Source: an uncultured Pelagibacteraceae bacterium
Lineage (GTDB): Bacteria > Pseudomonadota > Alphaproteobacteria > Pelagibacterales > Pelagibacteraceae
DNA length: 64,000 nt
Direction: 5' to 3'
NCBI GenBank assembly: GCA_902570505.1
Contig: CACFYR010000001.1
Coordinates: 62,001-126,000, forward strand
Shown in pieces: positions 1-7,867 of the stretch. How positions within the stretch are numbered: position 1 is the first letter of the stretch; each line of letters begins with the position of its first letter. The translations under genes were made by a program, and so were the position numbers. The notes beneath the pieces were generated by a model that was not told the origin of the DNA, did not search any database, and was given only the letters and a program-made list of their open reading frames with translations.

Positions 1-460
1 GAGTGTCTATATTTCCTCTTATAAGTTTAAAATTCAAATCTTTTCTAATATTTCTAAGTTGAAATTCTCTTCTAAACGAAGAAGTACCTATTATAGATCC
101 AGGCACTAAATCTTTTAATTTTTTTTTTGAATTACTAATTAATACTTCATTTGAACTGTTTCTTTTTAAAAAACAATTTGTTTTTAAACCTTTAGTTTCA
201 AAAGATGGCAAATCTTTAAGTGCATGCACTGCAATATCTATATTTTTTTTTAGAAGCTCTTCCTCTATATTTTTAGAGAATAATCCTTTTCCTCCAATTT
301 CGCTAAGTCTTATGTCTATTTTAGTATCACCTTTTGTTGTTATTTTTTTTATGGTTATTTCCTGATTAAAGTACTTTGAAATTTCGTCTTTAACTCTGTT
401 AGCATAGATTAATGCTAATTTGCTTGCTCTAGACCCTATTATTAATTTTTTCCTTTTCAT
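1..460 (-). CDS. hemC: Hydroxymethylbilane synthase (porphobilinogen deaminase), N-terminal part
   Basis: Heme biosynthesis: HemC polymerises four porphobilinogens into hydroxymethylbilane in the cytoplasm. The reading frame is open from an ATG at 460 to the window edge, so only about 153 N-terminal residues are seen and the 3' end lies outside. It starts MKRKKLIIGSRASKLAL, the family N-terminus. Further in are AVHALKDLP (near residue 80), GTSSFRRE.QLRN (near 130) and RGNIDT at the edge, which are the substrate and dipyrromethane-binding segments. The cofactor cysteine lies beyond the window. It is divergent from tsaD with 55 bases between starts, an arrangement common in alphaproteobacteria. 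Confidence 0.93.
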   Translation of the reverse strand, partial: MKRKKLIIGSRASKLALIYANRVKDEISKYFNQEITIKKITTKGDTKIDIRLSEIGGKGLFSKNIEEELLKKNIDIAVHALKDLPSFETKGLKTNCFLKRNSSNEVLISNSKKKLKDLVPGSIIGTSSFRREFQLRNIRKDLNFKLIRGNIDT

Positions 461-515
461 AAAATTTCTGTATATTGCATAATTATAGTTTAATCGTTTA
501 ATTAAAAATAAAATT

Positions 516-1589
516 ATGCAAAAAGAACCTTTAATACTAGGAATTGAGACAAGTTGCGACGAGACTGCTGCATCCATAATCCAAAATAATGGATCGGGTG
601 TTCCAAAAATACTATCAAATATTATATCCAGTCAATTTGATGTTCACAAAGAATTTGGAGGAGTAGTTCCAGATTTAGCTGCAAGAGCTCATGTTGAAAA
701 AATTGATTTAATTGTAAAAGAAGCACTTAAAAAAAGTGGAAAAAATTTTTCTGAAATTGATGCAGTTGCGGCAACTGCAGGCCCAGGTTTAATAGTATGT
801 CTGACGGTAGGGCTTAATTTTGCGAAAGGTTTATCTATCTCGCTAAATAAACCTTTTATAAGCGTGAATCATTTAGAGGGACACGCGTTAAGTCCAAAGC
901 TACATACCAATTTAGATTTTCCTTATCTACTTTTACTAATTTCAGGCGGTCATACTCAATTTTTAAGTGTAAATGGATTAGGAAATTATAAAAGACTGGG
1001 TACAACTATTGATGATGCTCTAGGTGAGGCTTTTGATAAGACAGCAAAACTTTTAGGTGTAGATTTTCCAGGAGGTCCACAAATTGAGATACTTGCTAAA
1101 AAAGGAAATCCCGATGAATATACTTTACCCAAACCTATAATCAACAAAGGTGGATGTAATTTGTCATTTGCAGGTCTCAAAACTGCTGTATTAAAAGTAA
1201 CAAAAAATATTAATTATGAAAAAGAAAAATATAATTTAGCAGCTTCGTTCCAAAAGACCATAAACGAAATTTTATATAAGAAAACTAAAATCGCATTCAA
1301 AGAATTTAAAAAAATCAATAAAACAAAAAAAAATGCTTTCGTAGTAGCAGGTGGAGTTGCCGCAAATAAAAGCATAAGAGATATTTTAACTGTTGCTTCT
1401 AGAGAGGAAAAATTTGAACCTATTTTTCCTTCATATGATCTATGTGGAGATAACGCTGCAATGATAGCTTTAGTAGGATTAGAAAAATTTAAGCTAAAGA
1501 AATTCGACAAATTAGATTGCCCTGCAAAACCTAGATGGCCTTTAGATAAAGATGCAAGTTTTCTAAAGGGCGCAGGAGTGCAATTATGA
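516..1589 (+). CDS. tsaD: tRNA N6-adenosine threonylcarbamoyltransferase
   Basis: TsaD transfers threonylcarbamoyl to A37 of ANN-decoding tRNAs, working with TsaB and TsaE (not in this window). The 357-aa length is normal. Visible motifs are the N-terminal ASKHA signature GIETSCDETAAS (residues 9-20), the metal-binding HLEGH (119-123), SGGHTQ (143-148) and a C-terminal GDNAAM. The ATG at 516 gives the family N-terminus. The gene normally following it in related genomes, gpsA, is absent: the next 107 bases carry only a 23-codon frame without similarity, and then the accessory block begins. Confidence 0.96.
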   Translation: MQKEPLILGIETSCDETAASIIQNNGSGVPKILSNIISSQFDVHKEFGGVVPDLAARAHVEKIDLIVKEALKKSGKNFSEIDAVAATAGPGLIVCLTVGLNFAKGLSISLNKPFISVNHLEGHALSPKLHTNLDFPYLLLLISGGHTQFLSVNGLGNYKRLGTTIDDALGEAFDKTAKLLGVDFPGGPQIEILAKKGNPDEYTLPKPIINKGGCNLSFAGLKTAVLKVTKNINYEKEKYNLAASFQKTINEILYKKTKIAFKEFKKINKTKKNAFVVAGGVAANKSIRDILTVASREEKFEPIFPSYDLCGDNAAMIALVGLEKFKLKKFDKLDCPAKPRWPLDKDASFLKGAGVQL

Positions 1590-1696
1590 TTAATCGTTGC
1601 TTAAGCCTATATATTAATTACATAAATAATATATTTCTTTTCAAAAATAAAAATTGAGACTATAAAATTATCTATAAGTAAATAGAAAAGTTATTA

Positions 1697-2323
1697 ATGA
1701 TTGATATAAGTGAATTAGAACCAATAGTTTTATTAATCGTAAGCAGTTTTTTGATTAGACAAACTTTAATTTATGCTAATCAAGGTTGGGCAAAATCTTA
1801 CTCTCAAACTATTTCTTTTTTCTTGCTTCCAATAATCACGTACGTAATTACAAAAACAATCTCAGGAAATATTGCTTTATCTTTAGGGATGATTGGGGCT
1901 TTATCGATTGTAAGATTTAGACATCCAGTGAAAAGTGCGCTTGAATTGATTATATATTTTGATCTTATAACTTTGGGTATAGCTACCTCTGTTAGAACTA
2001 AATGGTCAATACAGCTTGTTCTTGTAACTATTTTGGTAATATTATTTGTTAAATTTTTAGGTAATTACTTTAAAAGTAAAGGTAAGTCGTTTTATAATAT
2101 CTCTTTTAATGAGGGAATAGAACACCATGATCTAGAAATTTATGCAAGTGATTATGTTGAGGCTTTAGAGAACAGCAAATTTTTAAAAAATATGATTAAT
2201 GATAAAGAGAACAAAGAATTTATTTATAAACTTTCTTTTGAAAGAAAAGAAGATTTAATTGAGTTTAAAAAGAAAATCGAAAATGAGAAACCAATTAAAA
2301 AAATTGAAGCACAAATATTATAA
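1697..2323 (+). CDS. DUF4956 family membrane protein
   Basis: 208 aa with about four hydrophobic segments in the N-terminal two thirds and a soluble, charged C-terminal tail (about 125-208). The sequence SLGMIGALSIVRFR (residues 62-75) is the hallmark of the DUF4956 family. No biochemical function is established. Members often sit beside CotH-like and VTC-domain genes, as here. The 3' end overlaps the start of the CotH-like gene by about 41 bases, implying co-transcription and coupled translation. I infer it is the inner-membrane part of a three-gene module; transport or anchoring is possible but not shown. Confidence 0.8.
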   Translation: MIDISELEPIVLLIVSSFLIRQTLIYANQGWAKSYSQTISFFLLPIITYVITKTISGNIALSLGMIGALSIVRFRHPVKSALELIIYFDLITLGIATSVRTKWSIQLVLVTILVILFVKFLGNYFKSKGKSFYNISFNEGIEHHDLEIYASDYVEALENSKFLKNMINDKENKEFIYKLSFERKEDLIEFKKKIENEKPIKKIEAQIL

Positions 2324-4589
2324 TTTAGTCTCAAATTGCAAAGTTTTATCAATTTTATTTATTATAATTAATCTCATTACAGTTAACTCTTATGCAAATG
2401 AGTACAAATCTTGTGAAGTAAACGATAAATTTAAAATAAAAAGATTAGATATACATATTGATCAAAATAGGAAATGGGTTAAAAATAATACTAGAATTCT
2501 CGTAAGTAATACTAGAAATATTCCAAAAAAATTAAGAAAAAGATATAATGGAAAAATAATAGTAAACTATACAAATGGCTCAAAGTGTTCTTTGGAGGGA
2601 AGAATAAGACAAAGTGGAGATTTTAAGGATCATTTTGTTTATACAAATAACTCAATAAAACAATCTTTAGATATTAACCTATCGAATGGTAATATTGCTG
2701 GAATAGTAAGTTTTAAGTTATTGTTGGATGGCACGAGAGGTATCTCCAATGATGAAATATTTTTAACTGAATTGTTAAGGGAATTAAATTTTATATCACC
2801 TAGAACTCAAATGGTAGAAGCCACTATAAATGGCTTAAATACAAAAATGTTATTTCAAGAAAATTCTAAAAAGGAGTTGTTAGAATATAATGGAAAAATA
2901 GAAAGCGCAATTTACGAGTCGAATGAAAGTGATTACTTTAAAATATATGAAAAATTTGAGGATAATAATTTAACAAACGATGAAATAGGTTTAACTAAAG
3001 AGCTTGACCAGGCTTTGAAGGGTTTACTAGCAAGACAAACTAATTCAAAATGGGCACTGAAGGGTGCTATTCATTCAAAAATTTCTTTTGACGCTTTGTC
3101 AAATCTTAATTTAATTTACATTAATTCAGTAAAAGGTGTTTACAACGACAAATTTGATAATACTTTTTTAGGCAATCAAATTAAAAAAAATATAATTAAT
3201 TTAGATAAATACAATCTTATCCTTAAATCTGCTAACGCTGATCATGCTCTAATATCACACAACAGAAAATTCTATTGGAATAAATTAGAGGAATATTTCG
3301 AGCCTATTTATTACGATGGAAATCCGAATATTTACAAAAATGAAAACATCAAACTAGATTCTCCGGTGAGTTTATACATTAAAGAAGCTTTTAATGAATT
3401 AACTTACAATTTAACAAATATTGACTTAATTAATTTTAAAAAAAAAATGGATAATAACAATTTAAATTTTACCGACCAAGAAATAAGAGATAAAATATCA
3501 ATAATTTTAAATAATCTTTCAACATTAGAAAAAGAAATTAATAATTTTAAATTAGACACTAAACAAAAAAAAGATTTAGAGGTTAATGAAAATATTGTAA
3601 AAAAAGCAATTCAAAATAAAAAAAATAACAACTCCGAAGGTGTTTTTATTTTCAAAAAAAATGAATTTGATGAAAACTTTTTAAACTGCAGAGAATATGA
3701 AGAATGTAGTGTTATTAACTTAGATAATATTGATCAAGCTAAATTAATTGCTGGAGACTTAATTATAGAAAATAAAGAATATATTTACTTGGGATATTAT
3801 CCTAACTTGATAACAAACAATCAGGAGAGAAAATTTAATTACAAAAAGTTAGATTCTAGTGAAATTAATTTTTATTTTAATGATGGGATTGAATACAAAT
3901 TTGATGAAGAAAATAATGAATTAGAAATATCTCAAAAAATCCCTGAGGCAAGAGCATACTTTTTAGATAGCAATATAAACAATTTAAAAATTAAATTTAA
4001 AGGTTTTGGATCTTCTAAAGAACTTAAATCATTCCCATTTGATTTTAAAGGACTTACGGGATGTTTAACTTTTTATAATTCAAAACTAAAAGACATTAAT
4101 TTAGAATTCGAAAATTCAAATTGTGAAGACTCAATTAACATGGTTAATGTTAGTGGAGAAATAAATAGCATATTAGTCAAAAATTCATTATCCGACGCTC
4201 TTGATATGGACTTTTCTAAAATAACTGTAAATGAAGTTAAAATTGAAAATTCAAAGAACGATTGTCTAGATGTTTCATTCGGAGAATATGAATTTAAAAA
4301 TTTAGAGCTGGATATTTGTGGAGATAAAGGTTTATCAGTTGGAGAAACATCTAATATATTTGTTGAAAATATTAGTGTTAATAATTCTTCAATTGGTGTT
4401 GCATCAAAGGATGGCTCAATAACAAATATTTTAAATTCAAAATTTAATAATGTGGATACTTGTTTAGAGTCGTACAATAAAAAACAGGAATTTTCAGGTG
4501 GATATATTAAAGTTGATAAATTTAGTTGTTCTAATTTTACAAAAAAAATAGCTCTTGATTCTCAATCGGAAATTATAATTAAAAATTAA
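2283..4589 (+). CDS. Secreted CotH-like protein with C-terminal beta-helix-like repeats
   Basis: About 768 aa from the ATG at 2283. In-frame TTG codons at 2259 and 2304 are alternatives. A basic N-terminus, a hydrophobic stretch (about 20-33) and SYA|NEY near residue 38 form a signal peptide, so the product is exported. The middle has CotH-kinase-like features: GRIRQSGDF, and ALISHNRKFYW followed by EPIYYDGNP around residues 322-345. CotH is an atypical protein kinase first known from Bacillus spore coats. Residues about 560-750 contain short Asn/Asp/Ile repeats typical of right-handed beta-helices. It is flanked by DUF4956 and VTC genes, with 2 bases to the latter. Kinase activity is not demonstrated by sequence alone. 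Confidence 0.7.
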   Translation: MRNQLKKLKHKYYNLVSNCKVLSILFIIINLITVNSYANEYKSCEVNDKFKIKRLDIHIDQNRKWVKNNTRILVSNTRNIPKKLRKRYNGKIIVNYTNGSKCSLEGRIRQSGDFKDHFVYTNNSIKQSLDINLSNGNIAGIVSFKLLLDGTRGISNDEIFLTELLRELNFISPRTQMVEATINGLNTKMLFQENSKKELLEYNGKIESAIYESNESDYFKIYEKFEDNNLTNDEIGLTKELDQALKGLLARQTNSKWALKGAIHSKISFDALSNLNLIYINSVKGVYNDKFDNTFLGNQIKKNIINLDKYNLILKSANADHALISHNRKFYWNKLEEYFEPIYYDGNPNIYKNENIKLDSPVSLYIKEAFNELTYNLTNIDLINFKKKMDNNNLNFTDQEIRDKISIILNNLSTLEKEINNFKLDTKQKKDLEVNENIVKKAIQNKKNNNSEGVFIFKKNEFDENFLNCREYEECSVINLDNIDQAKLIAGDLIIENKEYIYLGYYPNLITNNQERKFNYKKLDSSEINFYFNDGIEYKFDEENNELEISQKIPEARAYFLDSNINNLKIKFKGFGSSKELKSFPFDFKGLTGCLTFYNSKLKDINLEFENSNCEDSINMVNVSGEINSILVKNSLSDALDMDFSKITVNEVKIENSKNDCLDVSFGEYEFKNLELDICGDKGLSVGETSNIFVENISVNNSSIGVASKDGSITNILNSKFNNVDTCLESYNKKQEFSGGYIKVDKFSCSNFTKKIALDSQSEIIIKN

Positions 4590-4591
4590 AC

Positions 4592-5182
4592 ATGTCTTTT
4601 AGAATAGAGCAAAAAATTTTGATTGAAAAAAATCAAATAATTGAATTTAAAAAATTATATAAAGAAAAATCAATAAAAAAATTATATCCCTCAAGAATAA
4701 TTAGAAGTTTATATTTGGAGAACTTAAATAAAGATATGTATGCTAATTCTATAGAAGGTGTAGTCCCGAGAAAAAAAATAAGAATAAGAAATTACCCCAA
4801 TGAAAAAAATGGAAAGTTTTACCTAGAAAAAAAGATATCCAGTGTTGAGGGAAGATTTAAAGAGAAAAAGGAAATTGATATTTTAAAACTTGAGAAAATA
4901 TTAAAGACAGGAATTTATGATTATGACTATGGTCTTTGTAAACCATTACTATATGTAGAGTATCAGAGAAGTTATTATATTTTAGGTCAATCGCGAGTTA
5001 CCCATGATAACAAAATTAAATATTATAGATTTGGAAATAAATTAATTAAACATGATGAAAATGAAATCTTTGAAATTAAAACCAATTATCGAGCCGATTT
5101 AGATAAATTAAATCAAACATTTCCAATGGATAGAACAAGATTTTCAAAATATTGTAATGCATTTGAAAAACTTTTTGTTTAA
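4592..5182 (+). CDS. VTC-domain (polyphosphate polymerase-like) protein
   Basis: 196 aa, the size of a bare VTC domain. VTC domains fold as a triphosphate tunnel and in yeast Vtc4 make polyphosphate from ATP. Visible tunnel-like residues are FRIEQKILI at the N-terminus, RKKIRIRNYP (about 63-72), YLEKKIS (about 80-86), KEKKEI, and EIKTNY near the C-terminus. No signal peptide or membrane segment is seen, so it is probably cytoplasmic. It starts two bases after the CotH-like gene, so it is in the same operon. Its 3' end overlaps the convergent phosphoesterase by four bases (TTAA). Assignment to the VTC family is fairly sure; polymer synthesis is inferred. Confidence 0.75.
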   Translation: MSFRIEQKILIEKNQIIEFKKLYKEKSIKKLYPSRIIRSLYLENLNKDMYANSIEGVVPRKKIRIRNYPNEKNGKFYLEKKISSVEGRFKEKKEIDILKLEKILKTGIYDYDYGLCKPLLYVEYQRSYYILGQSRVTHDNKIKYYRFGNKLIKHDENEIFEIKTNYRADLDKLNQTFPMDRTRFSKYCNAFEKLFV

Positions 5183-6069
5183 GAAGTTTCTTTCTTTAAT
5201 AAATCCCATAAACCGTCGGCTCTATCATCAATTGGTAAACAAAATTCAACAAGATTGTTAAGACGACCCAGTGTTTCTTTACATTCATGATTTATTATAT
5301 TTCCATCAATATCAAAAAAAATTGGTTCCAAGGTGTTTAAATTAACCACATTATTTGCCCAACCAGATCCAATACCAGAACAAATAAATGTGTTACTTTT
5401 GAAAATTGTTTTAGCATAAGAGAATCTATCTTTAAATGCACCACAATCTCCTGCTAAATATATATTATCTTTACCAAAATTAATTTTTTTGATTTCATTC
5501 CTTTCTATAATTTTTGAGTTATACATGCTGTTTGCAATAGGAATTTGTATTGAGTTAAAAAGTTTAATTTTATAATTAATTTTTTCAATCATTGTGCTAT
5601 TTGGTAAATTATGAGGAAGATCAGAAAATAATCTTAAATACCAAATATAATGTTGTACTATTATAGTATTACTCAATTTTATTAAATTTTTTTTTTCAAA
5701 AATCATATCTTCATTCATGTCAAGATTGTAAACAGAATAACCATTAATTTTTTTATACCGCCAAAAAGGAATTTTTTTAAAGAGCTCACCATCATGATTG
5801 CCTCTTACTGCAAGGTACCCAAAGTTTTTAAAATAATTTTTGAAAATCTCGAAATTTTCCTCCTTCTCTGTAAGATCTCCACCAAATATTATAAAGTTTG
5901 GATTATTTTTTTTTAAAAAATTCGACAACGACTTATCTGGTATATCTAAATTACCATGGTAACCATAAGCATGACCAATAAAATAAGAATTTTTTTCTAA
6001 TGAATAAGAATTATTTGTAATAACCAAAAAAAAGAAGGCTAATGTTAAAAAATTTATATAATTTTTCAT
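5179..6069 (-). CDS. Exported calcineurin-like metallophosphoesterase
   Basis: 296 aa with an N-terminal signal peptide (hydrophobic 6-17, probable cut after NNSYS). Metallophosphoesterase motifs are GGDLTE (GDxx block) and RGNHDGE (GNHD block), followed by QHYIWY and AGDCGAF, which correspond to the later metal-ligand blocks. The usual first DxH block is not obvious; GHAYGYHG occupies its place, so it is a divergent member. It is convergent with the VTC gene and shares TTAA as stop on both strands. Because it faces a putative polyphosphate or phosphotransfer module, a phosphate-removing role in the periplasm is a reasonable guess, no more. Confidence 0.72.
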   Translation of the reverse strand: MKNYINFLTLAFFFLVITNNSYSLEKNSYFIGHAYGYHGNLDIPDKSLSNFLKKNNPNFIIFGGDLTEKEENFEIFKNYFKNFGYLAVRGNHDGELFKKIPFWRYKKINGYSVYNLDMNEDMIFEKKNLIKLSNTIIVQHYIWYLRLFSDLPHNLPNSTMIEKINYKIKLFNSIQIPIANSMYNSKIIERNEIKKINFGKDNIYLAGDCGAFKDRFSYAKTIFKSNTFICSGIGSGWANNVVNLNTLEPIFFDIDGNIINHECKETLGRLNNLVEFCLPIDDRADGLWDLLKKETS

Positions 6070-6152
6070 AAAAAATAATTTTAAATTATTAAAAGCTTTA
6101 GTATTAATTTAATAAAATAATATATCAAATGACAAATAAAAATTAAAACTAA

Positions 6153-6197
6153 ATGCAGTATTGGTTAATGAAACCAACACTTGTGATACATCGTTAA
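6153..6197 (+). pseudogene. Possible 5' remnant of an EVE-domain gene
   Basis: The frame reads MQYWLMKPTLVIHR then stop. Its first seven residues match the pattern MxYWLxK at the start of the intact EVE protein encoded at 8970 (MKYWLLK), with about 16 of 21 bases shared. It lies on the left side of the restriction-modification cassette while the intact gene lies on the right, as expected if the insertion landed at the EVE gene start and replaced or duplicated it. The match is short, so chance is possible. Confidence 0.3.
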
Positions 6198-6256
6198 GAC
6201 TCTACCGACTCCCACTAACCTTTGCCTTATCTTTTCAATTAGAAATGTTGATTAAA

Positions 6257-6272
6257 GCTGATTATAATCAGC
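6257..6272. repeat. Perfect 16-bp palindrome next to the direct repeat
   Basis: GCTGATTATAATCAGC is a perfect dyad. It directly abuts the left 27-bp direct repeat and lies about 110 bases before the first gene of the restriction-modification cassette. It could be a regulator-binding site or a mobility-related end. It is not followed by a T tract, so it is not a clear terminator. Confidence 0.6.
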
Positions 6273-6299
6273 AAATGCATAGTACGTTGCATAGTACGA
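6273..6299 (+). repeat. Left 27-bp direct repeat flanking the R-M cassette
   Basis: This 27-bp segment recurs at 8872-8898 with 24 of 27 identical bases (differences at positions 6, 12 and 14). Internally it contains two tandem copies of TGCATAGTACG separated by one T. The two copies enclose exactly the 111-aa gene, the methyltransferase and the endonuclease. Confidence 0.75.
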
Positions 6300-6383
6300 A
6301 ACTTACTCAAATTTTCGCCATTATTAATTGTTATATTAATAATTGTTAAAGTTCGTATTCAGAATTTTAATAACTCCAAACAT

Positions 6384-6719
6384 ATGCAATTAGAACTATT
6401 CGATTATAGAAGGGATCGCCTTTTCGACTCTGAAAATCAAATTGCTCATTATTATGATGTATTGAGTGAAACTCACGACTCAATTAGTTATTCAGAGCAT
6501 ATTGATCCTAAAAAAGGATACGCAATTTGTGGAATGGAATATGAAGAATATGTGGATGTAAAAAAGGATAAATTGGGCGGATTAACCTATGACCAGATAC
6601 TCAGTTATTTAAAAGATGCTAAAAAAGAAGATAGACTAGAAAAATACAAGGCACTTTTAAAATTTAGAAATATACCTTTTGAAGCAGACCTCTTTACATG
6701 GAACAATGACGACTTGTAA
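6384..6719 (+). CDS. Hypothetical protein leading the R-M cassette
   Basis: 111 aa, acidic and rich in Asp, Glu, Lys and Tyr, beginning MQLELFDYRRDRLFDSENQI. No signal peptide, membrane segment or clear helix-turn-helix is seen, and I do not recognise a family. It lies 53 bases before the cytosine methyltransferase and inside the direct repeats. By position it could be a control protein or specificity or chaperone partner of the R-M system, but nothing in the sequence proves this. A weak hairpin (AGCTAA, six bases, TTAGCT at 6722-6739) followed by a T-rich run lies between it and the methyltransferase. Confidence 0.6.
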   Translation: MQLELFDYRRDRLFDSENQIAHYYDVLSETHDSISYSEHIDPKKGYAICGMEYEEYVDVKKDKLGGLTYDQILSYLKDAKKEDRLEKYKALLKFRNIPFEADLFTWNNDDL

Positions 6720-6772
6720 TAAGCTAATATTTTTTAGCTGCAAATTTTTTTGTTTAGTGTAATAAATACTTT

Positions 6773-7825
6773 ATGTTTCGATTCAAACTTGCAGAATTTT
6801 TTAGTGGGCCCGGTGGTATGGGCTACGGTGCAGGATTAAGTAAAGTAAAGGGTAGCTCAATAGAACATGCTTGGGCATCAGATTATGACCAGGACTCCTG
6901 TGATACCTATAAAAGAAACATTAAAACAAAAGCTGTTTTTTGTGAAAAAGTAGAAAATTTTTTTAATCTAGTCGATAATAAGAAAATTATTCTCCCAAAA
7001 TTTGATTGCTTTGCTTATGGTTTTCCTTGTAACGATTTTAGTAATGTTGGTGAGCACTTGGGCTTTAAGGGTAAATTTGGCCCTCTATACTCTTATGGTG
7101 TTGAATTAATTAATCGATATCATCCAAAGTGGTTTGTTGCAGAAAATGTTGGGGGAATTAAAAGTTCAAACGAAGGTAAAAGTTTTATAAAAATCTTAAA
7201 AGATCTAAAGGGTGCTGGGAAAGGTTACAATTTAACTGTTCACAAATATAAATTCGAAGAATATGGAATTCCACAAGCCCGTCATAGAATTATTATTGTT
7301 GGAATAAAAAAAGAACTAAATCTTATATTTAAAGTTCCAAAACCGAATTACAAAACAATGACAGCTAAAGAAGCTTTAAACAATATACCTACAAATGCTC
7401 ATAACAATGAATTAACTAAAAACTCAAAACAAGTAATTGAAAGATTAAAATATATCAAACCAGGTAAAAGTGCTTTTAATTCTAATATTCCAAAGAAATT
7501 AAGACTAAATGTAAAAGGAGCAAAGATAAGTCAAATCTATAGAAGATTAGATCCTAATAAACCTTCCTATACAGTTACTGGAAGTGGTGGTGGTGGAACC
7601 CATGTTTATCATTGGAAAGAAAATAGAGCATTAACCAATAGAGAAAGGGCAAGACTACAAACCTTTCCTGATAATTTTATATTTGAGGGCTCAAAAGAAA
7701 GTGTTCGAAAGCAAATTGGTATGGCAGTACCTGTAAATGGCGCTAGAATAATATTTGAAGCTATACTAAAAACCTTTGAAAATATTAGCTATTCAACGAT
7801 AGATACTAATTTAGAAGATATATAA
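6773..7825 (+). CDS. DNA (cytosine-5-)-methyltransferase
   Basis: 350 aa, typical for a type II C5 methylase. The conserved blocks are in order: motif I EFFSGPGG (6-13), motif IV YGFPCNDFSNVG with the catalytic Pro-Cys (around 82-94), motif VI AENVGG (around 123), motif VIII QARHRIIIVG (around 167), and motifs IX-X RERARLQTFPDNF and GMAVPVNGA near the C-terminus. A target-recognition region of about 90 residues lies between VIII and IX. It transfers methyl from S-adenosylmethionine to cytosine in a specific DNA site that cannot be read from sequence. It is followed after 42 bases by a putative endonuclease, so I take it as the protective half of an R-M system. Confidence 0.92.
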   Translation: MFRFKLAEFFSGPGGMGYGAGLSKVKGSSIEHAWASDYDQDSCDTYKRNIKTKAVFCEKVENFFNLVDNKKIILPKFDCFAYGFPCNDFSNVGEHLGFKGKFGPLYSYGVELINRYHPKWFVAENVGGIKSSNEGKSFIKILKDLKGAGKGYNLTVHKYKFEEYGIPQARHRIIIVGIKKELNLIFKVPKPNYKTMTAKEALNNIPTNAHNNELTKNSKQVIERLKYIKPGKSAFNSNIPKKLRLNVKGAKISQIYRRLDPNKPSYTVTGSGGGGTHVYHWKENRALTNRERARLQTFPDNFIFEGSKESVRKQIGMAVPVNGARIIFEAILKTFENISYSTIDTNLEDI

Positions 7826-7867
7826 AAAAACTACAGACTCCTGTTAATAAAGTTTTTATACTTTTTC

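Larger units (their letters stand above)
6070..6383. other. Intergenic junction between the two halves of the accessory block
   Basis: 314 bases without a convincing intact gene. It holds a short EVE-gene-like remnant (6153-6197), a small inverted repeat (TTGGTT-AATGA-AACCAA, 6161-6177), a perfect 16-bp palindrome (6257-6272) and the left copy of the 27-bp direct repeat (6273-6299). The rest (6300-6383) is A/T-rich and presumably carries the promoter of the restriction-modification cassette. A 62-codon open frame at 6161-6349 has no recognisable sequence and I do not call it. Confidence 0.6.

Noticed and set aside
1585-1656. A 23-codon frame after tsaD at the place where gpsA would begin
   Set aside because: No resemblance to the GpsA N-terminus (no GxGxxG), so it is not evidence of a gpsA remnant.
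4073-4477. Minus-strand open frame of 134 codons inside the CotH-like gene
   Set aside because: Antisense shadow of a real gene in biased composition; no start signal or family features.
6150-6230. Possible tRNA remnant on the minus strand as an integration site
   Set aside because: A D-arm-like string is present but there is no proper acceptor or T arm; it does not fold as a tRNA.
6161-6349. A 62-codon open frame before the R-M cassette
   Set aside because: It runs through the inverted repeat, palindrome and direct repeat and shows no protein-like composition.
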